Shown: piece after piece, positions 1-10,852 of the stretch
Layout of the letters: each line of letters begins with the position of its first letter
Position numbering within the stretch: position 1 is the stretch's first letter
Origin: Hexactinellida sp. DTS-2022
Taxonomy: Eukaryota; Porifera; Hexactinellida
Length of the DNA: 64,000 bases
Assembly (NCBI GenBank): GCA_028753945.1
Contig: JAPNXP010000001.1
Span: 11,832,501-11,896,500 of the forward strand
Direction of reading: 5' to 3'
Position numbers and translations under genes: made by a program
Notes under the pieces: generated by a model
Told to the model about the DNA's origin: nothing
What the model saw: the letters and a program-made list of their open reading frames with translations, nothing else
The model's database searches: none

Positions 1-60
1 CAGGCTAATTATCTGCCCGCCTAGATTTAGTTGAGCTCGCTCACACGCGCTTATATTACT
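1..60. repeat. Dispersed repeat fragment rich in GCGCCTAG and GAGCTCGCTC
   Basis: This stretch contains a CGCCTAGATTTAG..GAGCTCGCTCACACGCGC arrangement that recurs almost unchanged near 6344-6392 inside the first MDH2 intron. The two copies show it is an interspersed repeat. It is cut by the window edge and its family is not recognised. Confidence 0.5.
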
Positions 61-135
61 CCAGATATATTTTAACGTCCGATCTTGTCTGAAAATTAAA
101 TGCTGGAGTTTAATAATATTCTGAATACATTAAAT

Positions 136-349
136 CAGTGGCGGCGCCAGGATTCCAGCTCTTGGGGGGCACTGGGGGTGCTGAAAAATATTAGGAATGG
201 CACAAATTTAATTAAATCTCCGCCAATGTTGGAAATATATATTTCAGCCTATACATTACTCAGTATCATACCTTTGTGCCCCCCCCCCTTAGATGGGGGC
301 ACATAAAATTCAAGGGAGGGCTTGAGCCCCCCCCCTGCCGCCGCCACTG
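136..349. mobile_element. hAT-like MITE with 8-bp target duplication
   Basis: The termini are inverted: CAGTGGCGGCGCCAGG on the left and the complement of CAGTGGCGGCGGCAGGG on the right. The 8-bp direct repeat CATTAAAT flanks the element at 128-135 and 350-357. An 8-bp duplication with CAGTGGCG-type ends is characteristic of non-autonomous hAT elements. The interior of about 180 bp is C-rich near the right end and has no credible coding potential. Confidence 0.8.
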
Positions 350-431
350 CATTAAATTGTTGCGGATAATTTTATTAAATGACCTGTATCGAATGCATAA
401 TAGATATATGTTTATCTACGTCAAATTATAG

Positions 432-3400
432 ATCCTAGACAACCCCAACATGCTGCCCTGTCTGCACACACTCACCGAGAACAAAATGTGTCTCTTCCTG
501 TTTCACCACAGGGTGCACCAGACCACCAACTTTCAGATCAACTTCCAAATGCTAATCGTGAAACTTAACGAGCTAGCTGACAAGTCAACTCTCACAGTTC
601 TCTACCCAATTGATAAGCGATTCTACCAGCGATTCTCAGAAGTCATGAAAAAGGTATTTACTAGCAATGTTGTAATAATCCTAACAAGTAACACTATATA
701 TAGATTATATTTATACATACTACAGTATAACCTCGTTAGTATGAACACCAGGGGACCGTAAAAATGCTTTCGCATTTCCGGAATTCGTATTAACCAATAC
801 CACTTGTATTGAAAAGGCTATGAAGGGGACTGAAATAGTGTTCCTATTTACCGGAATTTCATTTAACCGTATTCATAATAACGAGGTTCTACTGTTTAAG
901 TAACAAACAGCATAGTATATGAATATTGACTCCTAAACTAGGTCGACAATCCAATCATTTCACTATTTATTTGTTATATGCTACTTAATAGAGTGAGTAA
1001 TACAATATACACATATTCAATATACTGTACTAGGGACAGTTGCAGGTGAATATCCAGCAGAAGCAGGTGCCCCGCAATCCCTCTTCTCACCACAACGTGC
1101 CTGGCATGATGTCTAGGTCCCACCCGCAGGCAATGGGGCTAGAGGCACTCGCATCGGTAAGTAATAAGTATACACAATTACACATACACATACATATAGG
1201 AATAGTATTACAGGAAACTCCCGTTATATGTAGTATGTAACGAAATAACTGCTTATAATAAAATGGAAAATTCCCACAGAGCAGAAAATGCATTAATTTT
1301 TATCCGCTTATAACGAATATCCGGATATAACGAAGGGATTTACAGGTCCCAAGCACTTCGTTATACCGAGAGTTCACTTCAAAGAACCTGACCGTATCAT
1401 TATAAAATCAATAAATATTATTATTGTGTGTTTCACGCATTTCTAATCCTCCCGTGTATATGTGAGCGTGAGCTCAGTATTAACCATGGAATAATCTAGA
1501 AGTTAAGACTGTTTAGAACATTATTTCACACCCTGATCTTTCCTGTACTTACTCATTGAACGATGCATTTTATTCGGTCTATTAGGATTCTTTCCTTGTT
1601 TAAGTTCTTAGGAACAAACAAGCAAACAAACAAACATCTCCATTATACGCCTCTTTGCTTATTACATTAACTGTGTACAGTAGATGCCGGATATAAGAAC
1701 ATCGGTTATAAGAACATTATACTGGAAAACAATTGACATATACCCTATGTAATTTATGCCGGTTATAAGAACATTCTGGTTATAAGAACATTATACTATG
1801 CAGTTCCCGACGATGTTCTTATATCCGGTATCCATTGTACTAGTATAGTACTTACATTAATTTATACTATCCCTGTTCTATAGAACCACATGGGAGCTAC
1901 CAACCCTATGGGCATGAGTGCCATGAGCGGGATGGGCCCAGCTGGCTACGGCACTAGCTCCATGCTGCAGGGCGGGGGCGGCATGGCTGGTGCTGCTGGC
2001 GCTGCTAATGGGAACGGGAATGGACAGGGCAACGGGAGCTCTGCGGCCCCGGGAGCTAACGTGTCCGACACGGGAGTGAGTAGCATGCCGAACCAAATGA
2101 ATACCTCTAGCAACCCTGTTGTCAGCAGCCTAGCGCCCAGTATCGGAGGGATGGGGGCGAATGTAATGAGTAACTCTGCTTACCAACAGGGGAGTCAAGT
2201 TGGGATGTCAGCCAGGAGCCAGACAGGGGAGCAGAGCGGGTACACTCAGGGGGGAGGGACCCCCGCCAGTGGGGGGACTGCGGACAATAACACGAATGTT
2301 CTGTCTCTGCTGCTGAAGGGGGACAGGCCCAGCGTCAGGTCGCATATGGGGATGAACCGGCCCCTCAGACACCCCTCGCAACCGGTATGCACTGACTACG
2401 GTATAACCTGTATAGACCGGGAAATATCTGAATTTTAGAGTTTCCCGGATCTTAGGAAGAGGTTTTACTTATACAGTAGGATAACTTTTGTGTCATATTA
2501 TATTAGGATATGAATTACTTTATTATTTTCCCCTGTATACACAACCTACAGTGGTGTTCGCGTAATAACAAGTCGCATTTTGCACGAAATTTGTGGTTAA
2601 TATAGGCGAAGTTGCTATTAGAGGGACATAGTTAACATTGAATGTTCGCTTGAAGACAGAAATAACTAACCACTGTAGTTGTTTAACTGAATACTCTCCC
2701 TAGGGAATGATGAACCAGATGCCGGCGAATAGGATGGCAGGGATGATGCAGTCACGCTACCCTCCTCAAGTTAGGAGACCCATGAGTGAGTGATAATGCC
2801 ATCTGTATAGCTATAGTCACTTTAGTATATTATTCTGTGACTCTAGTAGCTAACTAGTTTATTGGGTTACATTTACACATATCCGTACAATACAATACTA
2901 CCTCGTTAGTACGAACATTCAATCCCCTTCAAAGCCTTTAAATACCATAATATCCATCAATACGAATTCCGGATAAGGCGAACGCATTCGACGATCCCCT
3001 GGTGTTGTACTAACGAGGCCAGGTCCTACCTACTTGAACCTAAACCTTGTGACTACAGGTTTGAGACATACCGTATTGCTTCGAATACTATAAGCCCCCC
3101 AGCGCTTATTGTTTTCGTGGGCCAAATTTAAGTCGGTTCTAATGGTTCTCACCGACAGTGTACAGTATACATACCGAAGTTGCCAAAATCAATGGAATTA
3201 CACTCCAGTGATCCACTAATGTATTTATTTAAATTTTTATCATACCAATGTCATTTTATGGACCCGGCGCTTATTCGGGGAAACTCGGTATTTATGTTAC
3301 ATGACTGTTCTCTAGTGCCTAACCAGCCATCAATGATGGGGGGTCCTGGCATGATGTCTGGAGGCATGGACAGCTCTATGATGATGGGGATGGGCTCACA

Positions 3401-3533
3401 GGGGGGCATGGGGGGGCAGATGGCACCAGACAGAATGCAGGGAATGCAGGGAATGGGACCGCCCCAGGGGGGCATGGTGCCCAATCCAGCTATGCAAAAA
3501 CCGAACCAGATGCACTACAACATGAAGAACTAG
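432..3533 (+). CDS. MED25: Mediator complex subunit 25-like, 3' part of gene
   Basis: Probable exons are about 432-653, 1046-1156, 1884-2384, 2704-2785 and 3316-3533 (stop TAG 3531-3533); junction phases 0, 0, 0 and 1 all agree with GT-AG introns. The first visible exon (LNELADKSTLTVLYPIDKRF..FSEVMKK) resembles the end of the MED25 activator-interacting (ACID/PTOV) domain. The splice into VNIQQKQVPRN matches the glutamine-rich linker that follows the domain in animal MED25. The rest is Met/Gly/Gln-rich and low in complexity, as in MED25 C-termini, and carries an LxxLL-type motif in NVLSLLLKG (about 2295-2320). MED25 is a nuclear coactivator that links transcription factors to Mediator. The 5' exons (VWA domain) lie outside the window. 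The start of the first exon is uncertain. Identification rests on short similarity recalled from the family, so another Met/Gln-rich coactivator is possible. Confidence 0.6.
723..894. mobile_element. Pogo/mariner-like MITE, family P1, in MED25 intron
   Basis: The ends are inverted (CAGTATAACCTCGTTAGTAT on the left, ATAACGAGGTTCTACTG on the right) with TA at the left flank. The internal motif GGGGACCGTAAAAATGC..TTTCCGGAATTCG is shared with copies near 5864-6027 and 45580-45703. TA targets and CAGT..CCTCGTTA termini suggest the pogo branch of Tc1/mariner. It is non-autonomous. Confidence 0.75.
1290..1385. mobile_element. MITE fragment of the TCTCGTTATAACGAAG family
   Basis: CCGCTTATAACGAATATCCG and CTTCGTTATACCGAGAGTTC are the interior and right part of the element seen complete at 8850-9020. 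It lies within the second visible MED25 intron. Confidence 0.5.
1678..1837. mobile_element. TA-flanked MITE, family P3 (CAGTAGATGCCGGATATAAG)
   Basis: The left end CAGTAGATGCCGGATATAAG is mirrored by TTATATCCGGTATCCATTG on the right, with TA on each side. Related copies lie at 9967-10123, 21195-21277 and 24305-24457. This copy is in a MED25 intron. Confidence 0.75.
2549..2675. mobile_element. TA-flanked MITE, family P4 (CAGTGGTGTTCGCGTAATA)
   Basis: The termini CAGTGGTGTTCGCGTAATA and AATAACTAACCACTG are flanked by TA. The interior GTCGCATTTTGCA..GAAATTTG is shared with copies at 3915-4104 and 10738-10852. It lies in the MED25 intron between exons 3 and 4. Confidence 0.7.
2893..3030. mobile_element. 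P1-family MITE, diverged right end
   Basis: The left end is CAATACTACCTCGTTAGTAC and the right side is GTACTAACGAGGCCAGGTCC, an altered terminal repeat. It lies in the last MED25 intron. Confidence 0.6.
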
Positions 3534-3914
3534 GCTCTCATCTCTTACAGAAGCAAATTTTTTATATAAAGAGCGGCCTTTTGCTTACGTTTCTCTTCAC
3601 TAACTTTTTCTGCAAATTGTACAGCTCTGTTGATTCCGGAAGCAGAGAGAGCTCTAGCAATTATATACGTTTCAGCTGATTCCATATCTTTATACAGTTA
3701 TGTTGCTAATTTAATTGCAGCAATTCTATGTATTTTGTCTGTAGTTTGTATTAAGCATTATTATTAGTTCAATGTTCTTCTGTATTTGTTTTGCGAACTT
3801 CTCATTTCTAAAATTAACATGTAAATTTATACATCGGTTCAGTTAGCTTAATTCATTAATAAATTAATGCTCAGTGTTCCGGTCAAGAATAGACATAAAA
3901 TTATTAAATAAATA

Positions 3915-4104
3915 CAGTGGTGTTCGGCTAATAGCAAGTCGCATTTTGCATGAAATTTGCTTGCTAATAGGCGAACTTGCTATTAGAGGAACAAAACTAA
4001 CATTAAATCCTCGCTTGGGGACAGAAAATAACTTGCTAATAGAGCAATATTGCTATTAGAGCAATATTGCTATTAGAGCAATTGCTATTAGGCGAACACT
4101 ACTG
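3915..4104. mobile_element. P4-family MITE downstream of MED25
   Basis: The ends are CAGTGGTGTTCGGCTAATAG and TTAGGCGAACACTACTG with TA flanks. Near the right end it carries a short internal expansion of GAGCAATATTGCTATTA repeats. It lies about 380 bp past the MED25 stop codon. Confidence 0.75.
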
Positions 4105-4546
4105 TAACTTGTATGTAGTCCGTCTATTTCTAGACCAGGTTTTCTTGAATTACATAGTATTTCTCATAAACGGAAGGGACTTTTGGTCTACAAATTTTTA
4201 GCTTAGTTTCTATGAACATTTATATACCATCTACATATTAGGAAGCTCATTCTTAAAAGGTTGATTTAGGAGGCTAGATTACTATACTCAAATTGTATTG
4301 TTGTATTGTTATTCGACTAAACTGGTATATTTTATTTGCAACCCACACTCCATACTTAGTAGCTGCAACACACCTGCAGGAGTGGAACAATCTATATCTT
4401 TACTTTCTACAGTATTATAATAATTAACCTATTTAGACAGTTTGGTTGTAAATGACTAGATTATTTCGTACCATTATAGCTTATTGGAAACTTGTAAGTT
4501 CCAGGCAGCTTGTCTCGATTAAGCGGTTGTTCCTATTTTACAAATA

Positions 4547-4677
4547 CAGTCAGGTCTGCTTATTATGAACAAGATTTCGTCTGGTTTGTATTAAGTTGAG
4601 TTCGCTTATTATGAAGTCACTCTATTATGAACACAATTTTTGGTCCCTTGAATGTTCATAATAAAAGAACCTGACTG
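4547..4677. mobile_element. TA-flanked MITE, family P2 (CAGTCAGGTCTGCTTATTAT)
   Basis: The inverted ends CAGTCAGGTCTGCTTATTAT and ATAATAAAAGAACCTGACTG are flanked by TA. The same family encloses the nested cluster at 8801-9597 and leaves a fragment at about 18450-18630. Confidence 0.75.
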
Positions 4678-5863
4678 TATCTTACATAGACAGTGCCCTG
4701 TCCCAATGTTTTTGCGTAAAGTAGTTCACTATAAAATTAACCGAATTTGTTTGGCTGATCCCATGATTCCAACGCAACGTGTTCGGATAATCTGGGTTAT
4801 AATATCTAGCATATCAATGCGGCATATTTGGTTGTTATAACTCCAGCTGCATTACTGGTTGTATTATCCAATCAGAGCGAATGAATAGCTGATCTACACA
4901 TAGAACACATAGAACACACAACATAGCGTTATGTTACGATAACGCTTCTGCAGTGTAGCCTTATCTACGTGTAATGATTTAATCTAACGAAATTCAATTA
5001 GTCTATTAACAGATGCTTAACAATTATATCAAGGATCTGTTATTATTGCTAATACGTACAGAAGAAATAATCATTGGGTTTAGCTAAGAGAAATATTTAT
5101 AATTCTGTCGACTTTAATTTTACTTCAAGAGAAGGATTAGACTTATCAAAACATAATTAATTCAGTATCTATATAGAGTTTAGTATACCTTTATAGAACA
5201 GAAATCCAGAGATAATCTGAATACGATTATTAATTAATATAATACAAATGCTATTTGGTTAATAGGAATTCCGGATAAGACGAATGTATTTTGGCAGTCC
5301 CCTGGGGTTCGTACAAACCAGGTTTTACTGTACGTATATTTCACTTGATCTACTCTATAACTTTATAGCATAAATATAAGATAGGTAATTTATTAAGTTA
5401 ATTTATTCTTTAACTCATCATTCCTGAAATCTAGGGATTGGTACTAGCTCCCTTGTCTGCCACGTATGATGACAAGTTACGAACTTCAAAACAGCTTAAC
5501 AAAGCTGTATAATTAAATATTTTCTATTTAATTTTAGGAATATCTATATTATTTCTTGGAACGGACTAAGTTATTATTTCATAATTTGTAGTTACACGTA
5601 TTAAGTTTTCCCTGAGTTCTCTTGTTACCATGCTACATCCTTTTAGTGGATAGATAATAAATTAAGATATTTTATTTATAGACTAGATAATAAGATGCTT
5701 ATCTGCATGCGTTATTTGAAGATTCGCTATTCGTACGTATTAGAAATTGTAAATGCGAAATTCGTGTTCAGCGAACTTGTTTGAAAGCTACTCTACCTCA
5801 TCTCCTATCAATTTAATACAGCCCGGACAAGAAATTAAAATTTATTGCGAGTTTAACAATCTA
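4678..5863. other. AT-rich spacer between MED25 and MDH2
   Basis: No gene is apparent. It holds a P1 MITE right-end fragment at about 5268-5332 (GAATTCCGGATAAGACGAA..GGTTTTACTGTA). Near 5745-5850 there is a remnant of the composite repeat tail (GCGAAATTCGTGTTCAGC, then CAATTTAATACAGCCCGGAC). Confidence 0.5.
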
Positions 5864-6027
5864 TAGTGGAACCTCGTTAGTACGGCAAATTACGTTCGCC
5901 TTTTCCGGAATTCGTATCACCCAATATCATTTGTATTGAAAATGCTTTGAAAGGTACTGAAATAGTGTTCGTATATACGTATAACAGGATTAGTATTAAC
6001 CGTGTTCGTACTAACGAGGTTCTACTA
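5864..6027. mobile_element. P1-family MITE in the MDH2 5' flank
   Basis: The left end AGTGGAACCTCGTTAGTACG is mirrored by TTCGTACTAACGAGGTTCTA. It ends only 32 bp before the MDH2 ATG at 6060, so it forms part of the 5' leader or proximal promoter unless a 5' UTR intron lies between. Confidence 0.7.
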
Positions 6028-6059
6028 TAGTGTATAGATAGCACACAGTATATATCGCA

Positions 6060-9000
6060 ATGTATTCCTGTATGCGACGCCTGAGTATCCGTGGTCTGCC
6101 AGTGGCCCGATGGCTCTCTACCTCCCGAGCTGGCCGCATGAAGGTATCGGTGCTGGGGGCAGCTGGGGGGATAGGACAGCCCATGTCCCTCCTCCTGAAG
6201 CAGTCCTCTCTAATCTCACACCTCGCTCTCTTCGACCTGGCCAACACACCCGGCGTGGGAGCCGACCTCTCACACATCAACACAACCACTATGGTACTTG
6301 TAATGCATATATTATACAGGCTTTCATCCAGGAATATTTTCCCGCGCGCCTAGATTAAGATTGAGCTCGCTCACACGCGCCTAAAATGCTCAATTTGTAT
6401 TACGTCTATGGGAGCATCTCTCGATTTTCGCGCGCCTAGAAAAGTTTTCTTTTTGAAATTACGCGCCTAGAGGCGCATCGCATACGCCTGGATGAAACCC
6501 TGTGCATATATATATATAGCTAATTCATACTTGGTATAGTTATTACTTAATACTCCTATTTAGTTAATTAATTAACTATTACTTAGTACTGTTATATGTA
6601 TTATGAGGCGCTATCGTATATTGAGGCGCTGTATGATACACTAATATAAACCATGGATATACTATTACAAATTATACAGTGGTATTTTGAGGCGCTCTGG
6701 TACATAGCGTTCGTGTTTTAACCAGAATTTCCTTTTAATCGTGCCCGTACTAACGAGGCTCTACTGTATATTAGTACAGTTGAAACCGGATATTTTTAAC
6801 ACATTCTTTTAACGAAAATTTGTTAAAAATATCCGATTGTTAAAAATATCCGATTTTACAACAACAAACAATAATTAATTATTTACAAGAAAATGTGTTA
6901 AATATATCCGGTGTTAAAAATATCCGGTTTCAACTGTATAATGTATGGGAGTGTGTGTAGGTGACGGCTCACAACGACCCCGATCTCTACGATTGTCTGA
7001 CGGGAGCCGACCTCGTGGCCATACCGGCCGGGGTACCCAGGAAACCAGGGATGACACGAGACGACCTCTTCAACACAAACGCGTCTATCGTTAAGCATCT
7101 AGCCACCGCCTGTGCAGAGCACTGCCCGGAGGCATTCATCTGTATTATTTGTAATCCGGTCAACTCTACTGGTGAGCTAGTGCTTGTGGTTTGTGTTAAA
7201 TTTTATTTAATTACATACTTGAATTGTTTATTTATTAACTGAACCGTTTCATAGTAATATATGCATAGATTTGCTGAACGAATAACATTTATGATTATTT
7301 GTTACTACGTAATTAGTAACTCCCTAATCCATATATATATTTATTGGTTCACTTAAATATTATAATTTCTAAACTCCTTCAGTACCGATAACAGCAGAGG
7401 TTTTCAAAGACAACGGCGTGTACAATCCCAAGAAGATATTCGGAGTCACGACCTTAGACATTGTCCGAGCTAACACGTTTGTAGCAGAAGCCTGCGACTT
7501 GGATGTTAACCAGGTGTCTGTCCCTGTTGTCGGGGGACACGCAGGTGTGACCATCCTGCCTCTGCTCTCACAGACAAAGCCAGCGGTTAGTTAGCCATAG
7601 GCCATAGCATTCTATACATAAGGCAATGGCACTCGGGCGTCTAGAGCATTCTATACATAAGGCAATGGCACTCGGGACGTCAGTTCCCATCGCCCCTAGG
7701 GGGCGATGGGAACTGACGCAATTCGCTAAGGGGGCGACAAACTGAAAAAGGTTGAAAAACGCTGCACAGCATGCTGTGATTAAAACCATTAATTAGGGAA
7801 GTGCGGTGATTATTCAATTAAATACAGTAATTATAAATGTGTATTGAGTAATGTATACTACAATCAGATAGTGGCAAATTCGCACAAACTTCCGATATAT
7901 TTTTCCCACTAGAAACACGCTTATCATTACCGTTTACACCATTTACCGTTTACATGCAAACTTTCAGATATTTTACCGTTTTTATGAACCGTATCTATAA
8001 ACCACTTTTTCAGCTTCTTAAGAATTCCAATTATTTTCCTAAAGATAACGGGAATTCCCTAGTTTCCCATTGCTAAATACCTGGAAATGGACATTCTATT
8101 GTTCCTATTTAGATAATTATTTTCTTCTTGAATAACATTATTGTTACATACAATGCTTATTTATTAACGGAAATATAAGCAAATATAATTTCTAAAAGAT
8201 CTCTGGATATTCGATGAATTCCCTTAATTCCTAGATAGTTTGTAAATATGACAAGTTCATCGCAGCTCCATTGTTTTCAGATAAATTCTGACTGAGGGAA
8301 AAGCTGCTGAGAACATGAATTGGATCCGGTAGTTTGAAGCATCAATAATTGATTGTTCGAATTATACTCCCTGGTTAAATTAAAAATACAAATTATTTAC
8401 GAAAATATAGATAATGTTAATTGAATTTATTTGGGCTATTTATATATCTCCCTGCAGACTAGCTTTACCCTGGAGGAGCTGGAGACTCTAACAAAGAGGA
8501 TACAGAATGCTGGGACTGAGGTGGTGGAGGCTAAGGCGGGACAGGGCTCCGCCACTCTCTCTATGGCGTATGCCGGAGCCAGGTACATATTAGCATACAT
8601 ACATTGAATTTACCAACCATGCAATTTGATTTAGCAAAATTTGAGTCAGATTTATTACATTGTGATAATATTTCTAATTATCTGCTCTTCTGTTTCCTCT
8701 GAATTAGAATTATATGATAAATTCAAAAATAAATACTCAAAGATTCCCCTTTCAGATACTAGCTGAATTTGTATTAGCAAACTTATTAGTTGGATTAGTA
8801 CAGTCAGGTCTGCTTATTATGAACAATTTTTTGATGCTTAATATGAATACAGTCAGCTCTCGTTATAACGAAGTGATTGGGAGTTATAAATTCCTTCGTT
8901 ATCCGGATATTCGTTATAAGCGGATAATAATTAATGCATTTAGTGCTCTGGGGAAAATATTCATTTCGTTATAAGCAGTTATTTCGTTATATCCGACTTC

Positions 9001-10419
9001 CTGTTAACGGGAGTTCACTGTAACTTTTTATTATGAACAAGCCCTATGGTCCCAATTTAACAACCTACATAGGTTTTGTATTAAGTTGAATTCGCTTACA
9101 TACTTGCCAACCGTCCCGCTTTTTGGCAAAGATTTTGCGAATTGTCCCGCGTCCCGCTTTTAGACACGTTTGTCCCGCTTTTTGTACCCTGTATTTCATT
9201 TTAGTGACAATAACAATAAAATATAAAGATCTGAGCATTGCTTCTTCCAATTAGGTAATAAATCTGTAGAATTGACTAGCGTCCCGTTTTATGCAATTGG
9301 AGCAAAGTTCCTTCCGTTGAGATAATCAAATTATTACAATTACTAGGACTATTTTGAACTCTAATTATAGAATATATAGTATATTAATTATTATTAACTA
9401 GTAATAGTAATACTACTTCACTTATTTATGTACTAATGTTCTTTGTCCCGCCAAACTCCTTATGTCCCGCCAAAATTCATTCCTCCGTCCCGCCAAAGAC
9501 TTGCTATAGGTTGGCAAGTATGCGCTTATTAGGTAGCCTCTCTATTATTTTGCCACAGTTTTTGGTCCCTTGAATGTATAATAAAAGAACCTGACTGAAT
9601 TTATAACTAGGGCTGAAACGAATATACCGAATATTCGAATGTTCGTTCGTTTCCAATGAATATTCGTATCTACATGACTTTTGTTTAGATTAGAGATCGT
9701 CAATATAAATTTCTACCTAAACTAGCTTTTGTAATAACTAACTAATAACTAACTTGTCTGATACAATTTGTAACTATGATTAAACAATTAAACAATTGTA
9801 ACATTAACAAAAATATATTTTCCACTATATTTTGAGTCTTGAATTTGATTTAATGCATAGTCATCAAAACGAACGAAACATTCGAATATTCGTTTGTTTA
9901 TATAAGGTTCGTTCGTTACATTTCCAATATTCGTTTCAGCCCTATTTATAACCACGGATACACTATACAATAGTTCTCGGATATAAGCACACCGGTTATA
10001 AGAACACTATGTTGGAAAACGGTTGCCATATACCCTAGATAATTATGTCGGCTATAAGAATATGTCGGTTATAAGCACATTAAGTGCAAATCCCGACGAT
10101 GTGCTTATAACCGGCATCCACTGTACAAACCTGATTGTATTATAACCATGTATACACTACACTAATCTGTAGGTTTATCTTCTCTCTGCTGCGAGCAGCT
10201 CAGGGGGAGAAGGGGATCTCGGAGTGTGCGTTCGTGGAGTCCAGCGTGGTCCCGGAGGTGGCCTACTTCTCCACGCCCCTCCTGCTGGGGCGGGAGGGCG
10301 TAGCCGAGAACCTGGGTCTGGGGAGACTCTCTGAGTTCGAGAAGAAAGGACTCGAGGCTGCTATTCCAGAGCTCTCCAAGAATATAGCAAAGGGAATCCG
10401 ATTCAATAAATTCGAATAG
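6060..10419 (+). CDS. MDH2: Malate dehydrogenase, mitochondrial
   Basis: The enzyme converts malate and oxaloacetate with NAD+/NADH in the mitochondrial matrix (citric acid cycle, malate-aspartate shuttle). Five exons, 6060-6293, 6961-7171, 7383-7585, 8458-8582 and 10173-10419, join in compatible phases to 339 residues; animal MDH2 has about 338. The N-terminus ([20 protein letters not shown]) is Arg/Ser-rich without acids, like a matrix-targeting presequence. The Rossmann motif GAAGGIGQP lies at about residues 34-42. Substrate-loop arginines are in [14 protein letters not shown], and NPVNST and the catalytic-His motif GGHAG follow. The exon-4 segment [13 protein letters not shown] is conserved. 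The ATG at 6060 is the first in frame; 6072 is a possible alternative. All introns carry transposons. Identification is secure. Confidence 0.97.
6344..6500. repeat. GCGCCTAG-rich dispersed repeat in MDH2 intron 1
   Basis: It contains several CGCGCCTAG or GCGCCTAGA blocks and GAGCTCGCTCACACGCGC, also found at 1-60. GAGGCGCT motifs continue near 6604-6700, and a P1 right end (GTACTAACGAGGCTCTACTG) sits at 6747-6766. The family is unknown. Confidence 0.45.
6777..6936. mobile_element. TA-flanked MITE, family P5, abutting MDH2 exon 2
   Basis: The left end CAGTTGAAACCGGATATTTT and right end AAAATATCCGGTTTCAACTG are perfect inverses, flanked by TA at 6775-6776 and 6937-6938. The interior repeats GTTAAAAATATCCG. 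It ends 24 bp before exon 2, inside the region normally holding branch point and pyrimidine tract. Confidence 0.85.
7606..7718. repeat. Direct repeat plus perfect 19-bp-arm hairpin
   Basis: A 32-bp direct repeat (AGCATTCTATACATAAGGCA..) occurs at 7606-7637 and 7645-7676. It is followed by a perfect inverted repeat, arms 7678-7696 and 7700-7718, with a 3-nt loop. A diverged, inverted relative of the direct repeat lies at about 20331-20380 in a DNAI2 intron, so this is a mobile or dispersed unit. It sits in MDH2 intron 3. Confidence 0.7.
8801..9597. mobile_element. P2 MITE containing two other inserted elements
   Basis: The outer P2 ends are CAGTCAGGTCTGCTTATTAT at 8801 and AATAAAAGAACCTGACTG ending at 9597. 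Inside lie a TA-flanked element at 8850-9020 (CAGTCAGCTCTCGTTATAAC..GGGAGTTCACTG) and a second element at 9099-9522 with CATACTTGCCAACC ends. It occupies MDH2 intron 4. Confidence 0.75.
9099..9522. mobile_element. Inserted element with CATACTTGCCAACC terminal inverted repeats
   Basis: The ends CATACTTGCCAACC and GGTTGGCAAGTATG are perfect inverses. The 6-bp repeat CGCTTA flanks it at 9093-9098 and 9523-9528. Subterminal GTCCCGC motifs appear in both orientations. It interrupts the P2 element, whose uninserted form is seen at 4547-4677. The superfamily is not assigned. Confidence 0.75.
9608..9944. mobile_element. hAT-like MITE with 8-bp target duplication
   Basis: The ends TAGGGCTGAAACGAATAT and ATATTCGTTTCAGCCCTA are inverted, and the 8-bp duplication TTTATAAC occurs at 9600-9607 and 9945-9952. 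The interior is AT-rich with repeated GTTCGTTCG. It lies in MDH2 intron 4. Confidence 0.85.
9967..10123. mobile_element. P3-family MITE in MDH2 intron 4
   Basis: The ends CAATAGTTCTCGGATATAAG and CTTATAACCGGCATCCACTG are flanked by TA. The interior shares the GTTGCCATATACCCTA segment of the 1678 and 24305 copies. It ends about 50 bp before MDH2 exon 5. Confidence 0.7.
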
Positions 10420-10737
10420 CAAGATATACTATCAGCGGTAATCACTAGACTAATTAGTAGGAATTCTGTAGATAGTTTCTATTGATTGTTAATTTAATCT
10501 GTGTTGATTTTGATAATGCATATCGTGACTCCCACTCACTCCATTCCAATCATACCTACTGGTTGCTATATATATACGGTGCCTGGTTACTTTGTCTAAA
10601 TATGCTCATAAAATATACTCGTGCATTATATCTGCAATAAGAACACATTTAGTTCTACTCAGGTTGCACTGTATTTTAAACTGAAATATTCCACTTCATT
10701 CTCTCCATTATTTGGACATGTTTCCTTCTTTTATAAT

Positions 10738-10852
10738 CAGTGGTGTTCGCGTAATAGCAGGTCGCATTTTGTACAAAATTTACTTGCTAATACGAGGAAC
10801 AAAGAGGAACAGACTTGCTAATAGAGCAATTGCTATTATGCGAACACCGCTG
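10738..10852. mobile_element. P4-family MITE downstream of MDH2
   Basis: The ends CAGTGGTGTTCGCGTAATAG and TATTATGCGAACACCGCTG are inverted. It lies about 320 bp after the MDH2 stop. Confidence 0.75.

Noticed and set aside
6110..6358. An alternative frame overlapping MDH2 exon 1
   Set aside because: It is a shadow in another frame of the secure MDH2 exon.
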